A stretch of 64,000 bases of DNA from Schleiferiaceae bacterium (GTDB taxonomy: Bacteria; Bacteroidota; Bacteroidia; Flavobacteriales; Schleiferiaceae), in assembly GCA_029254375.1 (NCBI GenBank), contig JAQWXR010000018.1:1-64000 (forward strand), read 5' to 3'. This document shows positions 57,702 to 64,000 of the stretch, one piece after another. The notes under the pieces are model-generated. The model was given only the letters and a program-made list of their open reading frames with translations, had not been told where the DNA came from and did no database searches. Position 1 is the first letter of the stretch; each line of letters begins with the position of its first letter. A program made the position numbers and the translations under genes.

Positions 57702-60700
57702 TTAGTCCTTCCTCGCAGCAAACCATTTCTTCCATAAGGCTGCCCAAGAGCTTCCCATAAATTGCGCCTGAATCCCAAGACCCTGCTTTTGGGCCACTGG
57801 TTGCCCTGTGAATGCCATATCTGAATTTCGAACAGAATAGGCTGAGGCCATCCAACGACCGTCTGCCGTGAGCTGATAACTAAGGGTGAGGTCCCCAAGG
57901 CCCATATTCGCTTGCTGACTGCCCATTGGTATCCCCCATTCAGTCATGACTTTGAGTCGATTATCTAAAAAGGATCGGCCAATACTTGCGTCCATTTGGC
58001 GCTGCAACGCCTTGGAATCACTTGCATAGGCTAATTGCACGTCCCAATTTTCTCCAAGCCCCTGCGCCATGAAATTGGAAAATTGCTGAGCTAGAACCTG
58101 CGTAGTATTCGTCTCCAAAGCGGAAACACCTGTCGCAGACCAGCCTTGGCCTTGATCCCAAAAACTATGTAAAGTGAGCATACTCAATACTTGCGTTGTT
58201 TTTTCATCCGGAGTTACCAATCGACTTTGTAAGGCGGCTTGGGTGGCCGAATTTGCAGTTGGGAGTTGGATGTCAAAGCCTAAGTCAGGCTGCATTAAAT
58301 CTCCTGTAACCTCTAGCATAACGTCTACCGCTAGGCGCTCCTGGTTTACTAATCCCAAATACGTACTTGGATTCGTTCGAGTTTTATAGATGGCGGTGAG
58401 ATTCACATCCGCATGGTATGGGTCTCCTGACCAGGATAAAGTCGCCCCTGGCTCCACACTGAATGGCTTATTTACCAAGTTTTGCAAAGTGAATAAATAC
58501 GTGCCCTCTTGAAGCGTGAGTAGGCCATTCATTTGAAGATCGCCGCCATGGGGGAAGTCTATGCGAAGGTCACCGCTTCCCTTTCCTTCAATAACGTCCC
58601 CAACGGTTTCATCTAGGATAATCCGGGCTGTTATATCTGGATTCACGTGGACGGATAATCCAAAATCAAATTGAAATTCAGCCTTTGGAAAAGCTTCTTT
58701 TGAATTGTTTCGGCGTATTAGTGGACCTTTTTGTCTTGATTTAAACGTGATAAAACTGGCATCCTCGAGGGTCACCGGAGCATCCATCGGTAGGGCAAAA
58801 ACCGAAGAGTCTAAGGGCGTCGCATCTACTTCTAGACGTAAACCACTAAAACCACCGCTTAGATTCGCAAATCCCTTGGCAAGAACCTCTCCGTAAAAAT
58901 CCTCACCCTTGGCTAAATCCAAGGCTAAGAATCGATCTCCTTCCATGCGTAAGCTAATGGATTTGCCTGGCGCTGCGTAATAGTCATAAACCCCATTGAG
59001 TTGGATTTGCCCTTTGTTTCGATGGTCCTTTAGTATTCCGGTTAACTGAATATCCCTTTGTCGGAACTTCAGACGAGGGCTACCGTAATAGCTGACGCCC
59101 GTGCTTGGCAAAAGAAAACTCGCTTCATGGAGCTCACCGCGGCCAAGTAGATTCCAGCCTTTCTTTTCTTCCCGCAAAATCACTTCAGCCATGATTTGAC
59201 CACCCCATTGCTCTAGACTGCCTTCTGTAAAAGGTTCCAGGTAGTTCAGCGGTAGGCGGTCTACCGTCAACTCTATATCCCAGCGCGTCTTTCGATCCCC
59301 GGTGGCCAGTAGCCATAAACTATCTCCCCAGCCCGCTTGGGCTCGCATATTCACGTCCCCAGTTTGGATATCAACATCCCACTGACTTTCCACGGAACCA
59401 AGCGATTGACCTTCGAGTGTCAATTCTGGAATCCAGAGGTCCGCGCTCGTATTCCACGAGCCAATTGCGCCTGCTAAAATGAATTGGCCCCATAAATTAC
59501 CTTCGACGGGAAGGGATTCTGTGAACACAGCGGTCCAATCCTTCAACGGAAAGTCAGAGCATTGGATGCGCATGACTTCGAAGGGGTCCGCACTTAATGC
59601 CCCCGACATGGCTATACTGCCAACCGGACTCTGCCATTGAATTCCCTGACCTAGGCTAAGCTTTCCCTTTCTCCAATCATATCGAATATCCATACCGCCT
59701 TGGATCGCGCTGTGATGACCTAGCAGGCTCACAGAGCTCGGGAGCAAATGAGCGCTCCATACCGCTGGCTTTCGGTCCAATTGCCAACCTACATGACCGG
59801 CGATATTCATGGACTTCCAATCCCAATTGATATGGCACAAATCTTCTTGGTCTTTGCGGCTTAGGACGGCTAAGTCTAGCATTCCTTGCGGAAGCAAAAG
59901 ATGGAATTGGCTTTCGACAGGGCGGAGATTTTTCATTGGGGCGGCAGACGAGATCGACCACGGACTGGCGTTCCAATCCCCTGATGCTTCGATCCGCTGA
60001 TAGCCATTTTTCATCTCATACCTGGCTTTCCATTTAGGCCCATCTGCCCAAAAGGTTTGAATGCCCTGCTCCTTAGACCATTTCCATTCACCGTCTAACC
60101 ATTGGGAAAGTGAATACTCTATGTTTAAATTTTCGGGGAGTCTCCATTCAAGCGGGCTCATTAATGCCGTAAAGCCCGCCCTATATGAACCCAGTCGAGC
60201 TTCCATTTCATGTTTTCCTGAGGTCCCTCGATTCCAATCCAAATAGCAGGCTAAGTAGCCGGAATTTTTTGTCGTTTCAATATGCGCAGACCCGCCATTA
60301 GCCCAGGAGAAATTACCTTTTAGTTCTCCACGAGCAGGAAGTCCAAGTGAATCCAAATAATGCATGTTTTCATCCCATGCCCATTGAAAATTCAAATATT
60401 CTGCTCCAAAGTTGTAATGAAATTTCGCCTGACCTATGTAAGGCTCTTTAGCCGCAAGGTTGACCATTATTTCTTGATGACTGCCTTTGGCTTCAATCTT
60501 CCAATCAAGCACCTGTAAATTGTCCTTGGCGATTTGATTCCCTTGGGCCGTATAAGACCAATCCCATGATCCTTGTGAACTTCGATGACCCTTAGCATGA
60601 CTTGTCCCATTGACTTCCCATCCTTCCCAATCCAGTTGAAGGATCTCCGCACGCCATTGGTTCCAATCCAAATCAAACTCAAAATCATTCAAGGTCCCAA

Positions 60701-61592
60701 AAGCCGCAAGTTTCGCCAATAACAGGTTTCCTTCTTGTTCTTGCAAAGTGAAATCCCAACGACCGTCATGGTATCCCCCTTCAGCATTCCATAAACGCTC
60801 TCGCCAAAAGGCCTGCGTTCCCAGAGCTTGCCAATTTTGGTAGCTAGAATCTCCAAGCAGGATTCCTGAGGCCGTGGCCTCCCAAGGAATTCCCAGCCAG
60901 TCCCATTGAATCAGCGTTTGAATCGAATCAAGCAGCACATGCACGTCTAGACTAAATTCTGCACTCTGCATACTGAGTTCCCAATTCTGCCCTTCCTTCC
61001 CTCCATGCATATATATTTCTGACCAATTCGCTAATCCTGGGGCAAGGGAGGCATTAAAAGTCGGAGCTCCATCCGTATTCCAAACAAAATTGGACAGATG
61101 AGGGTGAAATGTCCATTCCGAATCTGTAGGATTTGGTTTCCATAGGATGCGACCTCCAATCTCTTCAATACTAAATGCGAATGCGGAACCAGAATCGGCA
61201 CTATCTATCCAAGGATCCATCCAATGAAGCCATGAGGCGTTTGGCTGTCCCACCACCCAGAGGGAATCCCAATGTAGCTGCTCTACTCCAATGACGGGAT
61301 TAGAATATCCAATTCCATTCAATGTCAGACCATAAATCGCAACATAGTTCTCTTGGTCGCCTAGTTTGACCTCGGCAAGTCGAATACCTCTCCATGGTTG
61401 CCATTCAATACCTTCCCAATGAATCTCCACAGAATCGACCAATGGATGCTGAGTCGCAAATTCTTTAGCCCAGGTATCTATTTTTTTATTGACAAATTCG
61501 GGATGGAAGAATAACCAGCACAAGGCAATCAACCCCAACAAAGCGAGCCCGCTAAGGAAGATTAATAGGCTTCTTACGATTCTTCGGCGCAT
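57702..61592 (-). CDS. Translocation/assembly module TamB-domain protein
   Basis: N-term TM anchor; long beta-rich repetitive protein (about 1296 aa); C-term GKGSGDLRIDFPHGGDLQMNGLLTLQEGTYLFTLQNLVNKPFSVEPGATLSWSGDPYHADVNLTAIYKT; ATG 61592 or GTG 61598. Confidence 0.9.
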   Translation of the reverse strand: MRRRIVRSLLIFLSGLALLGLIALCWLFFHPEFVNKKIDTWAKEFATQHPLVDSVEIHWEGIEWQPWRGIRLAEVKLGDQENYVAIYGLTLNGIGYSNPVIGVEQLHWDSLWVVGQPNASWLHWMDPWIDSADSGSAFAFSIEEIGGRILWKPNPTDSEWTFHPHLSNFVWNTDGAPTFNASLAPGLANWSEIYMHGGKEGQNWELSMQSAEFSLDVHVLLDSIQTLIQWDWLGIPWEATASGILLGDSSYQNWQALGTQAFWRERLWNAEGGYHDGRWDFTLQEQEGNLLLAKLAAFGTLNDFEFDLDWNQWRAEILQLDWEGWEVNGTSHAKGHRSSQGSWDWSYTAQGNQIAKDNLQVLDWKIEAKGSHQEIMVNLAAKEPYIGQAKFHYNFGAEYLNFQWAWDENMHYLDSLGLPARGELKGNFSWANGGSAHIETTKNSGYLACYLDWNRGTSGKHEMEARLGSYRAGFTALMSPLEWRLPENLNIEYSLSQWLDGEWKWSKEQGIQTFWADGPKWKARYEMKNGYQRIEASGDWNASPWSISSAAPMKNLRPVESQFHLLLPQGMLDLAVLSRKDQEDLCHINWDWKSMNIAGHVGWQLDRKPAVWSAHLLPSSVSLLGHHSAIQGGMDIRYDWRKGKLSLGQGIQWQSPVGSIAMSGALSADPFEVMRIQCSDFPLKDWTAVFTESLPVEGNLWGQFILAGAIGSWNTSADLWIPELTLEGQSLGSVESQWDVDIQTGDVNMRAQAGWGDSLWLLATGDRKTRWDIELTVDRLPLNYLEPFTEGSLEQWGGQIMAEVILREEKKGWNLLGRGELHEASFLLPSTGVSYYGSPRLKFRQRDIQLTGILKDHRNKGQIQLNGVYDYYAAPGKSISLRMEGDRFLALDLAKGEDFYGEVLAKGFANLSGGFSGLRLEVDATPLDSSVFALPMDAPVTLEDASFITFKSRQKGPLIRRNNSKEAFPKAEFQFDFGLSVHVNPDITARIILDETVGDVIEGKGSGDLRIDFPHGGDLQMNGLLTLQEGTYLFTLQNLVNKPFSVEPGATLSWSGDPYHADVNLTAIYKTRTNPSTYLGLVNQERLAVDVMLEVTGDLMQPDLGFDIQLPTANSATQAALQSRLVTPDEKTTQVLSMLTLHSFWDQGQGWSATGVSALETNTTQVLAQQFSNFMAQGLGENWDVQLAYASDSKALQRQMDASIGRSFLDNRLKVMTEWGIPMGSQQANMGLGDLTLSYQLTADGRWMASAYSVRNSDMAFTGQPVAQKQGLGIQAQFMGSSWAALWKKWFAARKD

Positions 61593-61610
61593 GGACACGA
61601 AGGTATGAGG

Positions 61611-61618
61611 TACTTTTG
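61611..61618 (+). promoter_or_regulatory. TACTTTTG -7-type motif for tsaD
   Basis: TAnnTTTG ends 4 nt before ATG at 61623. Confidence 0.4.
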
Positions 61619-61622
61619 CAGC

Positions 61623-62657
61623 ATGACGCGCTCAGGACCTATTTTATTGGCGATTGAATCTAGCTGTGACGACACTTCCGTGGCCGTACTGGATGGTTTT
61701 CATGTATTGGCTAATGTGGTTCATAGTCAAGTGATTCACGAACAGTATGGCGGGGTCGTCCCTGAACTCGCATCGAGAGCACACACTGAAGCTATTTTGC
61801 CTACGGTAAAAGCCGCCTTGCGGCGCGCGGCTAAGCAATTTCAAGATCTTGATGGTATTGCTGTCACCCAAGGTCCAGGTCTCCTGGGATCTCTTTTAGT
61901 CGGTCATTCGTTTGCGAAGTCCCTGGCATTGAGTCTGGAAATACCTTATGTCAATGTGGACCATATGGAAGCCCATATGCTGGCCCACTTCCTTTATGAG
62001 CCTGGAATTCAAGACAAGCCTATCCCCGGTTTCCCCTATCTCTGCCTAACGGTTTCTGGGGGGCATACACAGCTTGTTCAAGTCAATGACTGGAATGATT
62101 TTCATGTTTTGGGAGAAACTCAAGATGACGCCGTGGGAGAAGCCTTTGATAAAGCGGCCAAATTATTGTCTCTCTCCTATCCTGGAGGACCTGAGATTGA
62201 TCGCCTTGCTCAAGGAGGAGAGTCTGTCTTTCACTTTTCCCAGCCGCAGATGCCTGATTTACAGTTCAGTTACTCCGGATTAAAAACGTCAATCCTGCGC
62301 AGCATGCAAAAAGAAGTCAAGGAGCATCCTCAAAGTCTCGATACCCAGCTCGCTGATTGGTGTGCGAGTATCCAGGTGGCGCTGATTACTCCTCTCCTAG
62401 AAGGGTTAAGCCAGGCGGCAGAATTAGTAGGCATTCAGCGCATTGCATTAGCGGGTGGGGTGTCCGCCAATTCCTACTTGCGCAGCCAGGTTCAAAAAAT
62501 GGCCGATGCCAAGGATTGGGAGCTTTATCTACCCCCATTTTCTTACACCACAGATAATGCGGCCATGGTCGGTGCGGCTGGACAATTCGCTTGGAGTGCA
62601 TCGCGATTTGCAGAGATGAAAGATGCCGCCCAACCTAAACGCGTTGTCCATGCTTAA
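61623..62657 (+). CDS. tsaD: tRNA N6-adenosine threonylcarbamoyltransferase
   Basis: LAIESSCDDTSVAVLDG; VPELASRAHTEAILP; NVDHMEAHMLAHF; TVSGGHTQLV; LAGGVSANSYLR. Confidence 0.96.
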   Translation: MTRSGPILLAIESSCDDTSVAVLDGFHVLANVVHSQVIHEQYGGVVPELASRAHTEAILPTVKAALRRAAKQFQDLDGIAVTQGPGLLGSLLVGHSFAKSLALSLEIPYVNVDHMEAHMLAHFLYEPGIQDKPIPGFPYLCLTVSGGHTQLVQVNDWNDFHVLGETQDDAVGEAFDKAAKLLSLSYPGGPEIDRLAQGGESVFHFSQPQMPDLQFSYSGLKTSILRSMQKEVKEHPQSLDTQLADWCASIQVALITPLLEGLSQAAELVGIQRIALAGGVSANSYLRSQVQKMADAKDWELYLPPFSYTTDNAAMVGAAGQFAWSASRFAEMKDAAQPKRVVHA

Positions 62658-63078
62658 GCGAATTATTGGACGCACAGAGATAGTTGATCTTCCTAGTATT
62701 CCCTGGAATCAGGTACCATGCCGAATTGATACGGGGGCCTATCGCTCAAGTATGCATTGTGACGACATCCACCTAAACGAAAATCCCGATGGAAGTCAAA
62801 CCTTAGTCGTAACCTTTCAGGGTGAGGACAGTCACAGCGAAAAGCACTTCAGTCGATTTTCAGAGACTTCGGTAAAATCAAGCAATGGCATTGCCGAGAC
62901 GCGTTATTTAGTCGCACTTCCCGTGCGCATTTTTGGCACAGATTTTATTACAGAGTTCACCCTAACGAATCGAACCGAAATGAAATTTCCCGTCCTCCTT
63001 GGACGCACCTTTTTACGGCATGGATTTATCGTCGATGTCCGCAAAACCAATCAGTCATTTAAAACTACTTCTGCGTAG
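62650..63078 (+). CDS. RimK-associated ATP-dependent zinc protease-like (retropepsin-fold) protein
   Basis: VPCRIDTGAYRSSMHCDDI; RFSETSVKSSNGIAETRYLVALPVRIFG; LLGRTFLRHGFIVDV; adjacent to rimK. Confidence 0.82.
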   Translation: MLKRIIGRTEIVDLPSIPWNQVPCRIDTGAYRSSMHCDDIHLNENPDGSQTLVVTFQGEDSHSEKHFSRFSETSVKSSNGIAETRYLVALPVRIFGTDFITEFTLTNRTEMKFPVLLGRTFLRHGFIVDVRKTNQSFKTTSA

Positions 63079-63087
63079 CTTCACCTT

Positions 63088-63999
63088 ATGAACATTCTCA
63101 TTCTTTCTGCCAATCGCAACTTGTATTCTACACGCCGCCTCGTTTCTGCCGCGGAGGAACGCGGACACAGCGTAAAGGTCATGAACGTGCGCAAGTGCTA
63201 TGCAGTATTATCTAAAGGGGAGCTTGACATATACTATGGAGACCATCGAATAGACGAAGTCGATGCCGTCATTCCTCGAATTGGCGCCTCCCTGACCTTC
63301 TATGGCTCCGCCATGCTGCGTCAATTTGAAATGAAAAAGATCTTTACTCCCGTGAGTTCTTTGGCATTAGTACGTTCTCGTGACAAACTGCGAGCCTTGC
63401 AGATTTTGGCTAAAGAAAATGTAGCCATTCCCAGAACGGCGGTCGCCAAACAGCCGACCGATATTGAATACCTCATTAAGCAAGTCGGCGGAGCACCTCT
63501 GGTGGTAAAGCTCTTGGAAGGAACCCAGGGAAAGGGAGTCGTTTTGGCTGAATCAAAAACTGCGGCCAAATCCGTTATTGAAGCATTTTATGGACTGAAT
63601 GCCAACATCTTAGTTCAAGAATTCATCAAAGAAGCAAAAGGAGCAGATGTTCGCGCTATCGTTGTAGGCAACAAAGTGGTTGCTGCATATAAGCGCCAAG
63701 GAAAAGAAGGAGAATTCCGCTCCAATCTTCATGCGGGAGGGCATGGAATTCCCATTAAACTCAAGGCATCTGAAAAGAATGCAGCCATTCTCGCAGCAAA
63801 GGCGCTTGGGTTGAAGGTAGCCGGAGTCGACCTTTTGCAAAGTGAACGAGGACCGCTCATTCTCGAAGTGAATTCATCGCCCGGACTCGAAGGAGTTGAG
63901 CGCACAACAGGGATTGATGTCGCTGGAAGTATTATTCAATACATGGAAGAGAACTATCAGCTTTCGCAAGTTAAAACGAAAGATAAAATTGGAGCCTAA
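63088..63999 (+). CDS. rimK: RimK family ATP-grasp ligase (ribosomal protein S6--L-glutamate ligase)
   Basis: DAVIPRIGASLTFYGSAMLRQFEM; PLVVKLLEGTQGKGVVLAES; QEFIKEAKGADVRAIVVG; LILEVNSSPGLEGVE. Confidence 0.94.
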   Translation: MNILILSANRNLYSTRRLVSAAEERGHSVKVMNVRKCYAVLSKGELDIYYGDHRIDEVDAVIPRIGASLTFYGSAMLRQFEMKKIFTPVSSLALVRSRDKLRALQILAKENVAIPRTAVAKQPTDIEYLIKQVGGAPLVVKLLEGTQGKGVVLAESKTAAKSVIEAFYGLNANILVQEFIKEAKGADVRAIVVGNKVVAAYKRQGKEGEFRSNLHAGGHGIPIKLKASEKNAAILAAKALGLKVAGVDLLQSERGPLILEVNSSPGLEGVERTTGIDVAGSIIQYMEENYQLSQVKTKDKIGA

Positions 64000-64000
64000 T

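Noticed and set aside
1-64000. CRISPR arrays, transposons, integrases, prophage modules, toxin-antitoxin or restriction systems
   Set aside because: No regularly spaced repeats or recognisable proteins of these classes in the ORF set
1-64000. tRNA and rRNA genes
   Set aside because: Intergenic gaps are short and show no cloverleaf or rRNA-like sequence on inspection; a tRNAscan/Infernal run would be decisive

Overview
This 64 kb window is a dense, AT-moderate bacterial chromosome segment. Protein families (HU, ClpC, GyrA, PdxH, PurA, SmpB, FtsK, TsaD, RimK, OstA/LolA/LptF-type envelope genes, a PorE-like OmpA protein, DUF2452/DUF493/TIGR02757) and repeated TAnnTTTG promoter motifs point to Bacteroidota, probably a Flavobacteriales-like lineage. 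No rRNA, tRNA, CRISPR array, prophage or transposase was recognised. Most of the window is housekeeping. The most notable accessory content is: (1) an SOS-mutasome-like cassette at 14.5-20.5 kb (XRE/S24 LexA-like regulator, Y-family polymerase, SRAP peptidase, DnaE2-type polymerase) with AT-rich dyads placed as candidate operators in front of its two apparent transcription units; (2) a cobalamin riboswitch upstream of a BtuB-like TonB receptor, convergent with a DUF6580 membrane protein; (3) a RibB protein whose fused GTP cyclohydrolase II domain has lost its zinc and catalytic motifs; (4) a short SSB lacking the canonical acidic C-terminal tip; (5) very compact gene junctions, including head-to-head start codons, convergent stop-codon overlaps and a perfectly symmetric divergent promoter. 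All calls are from reading the sequence and supplied ORFs; no database search was run.
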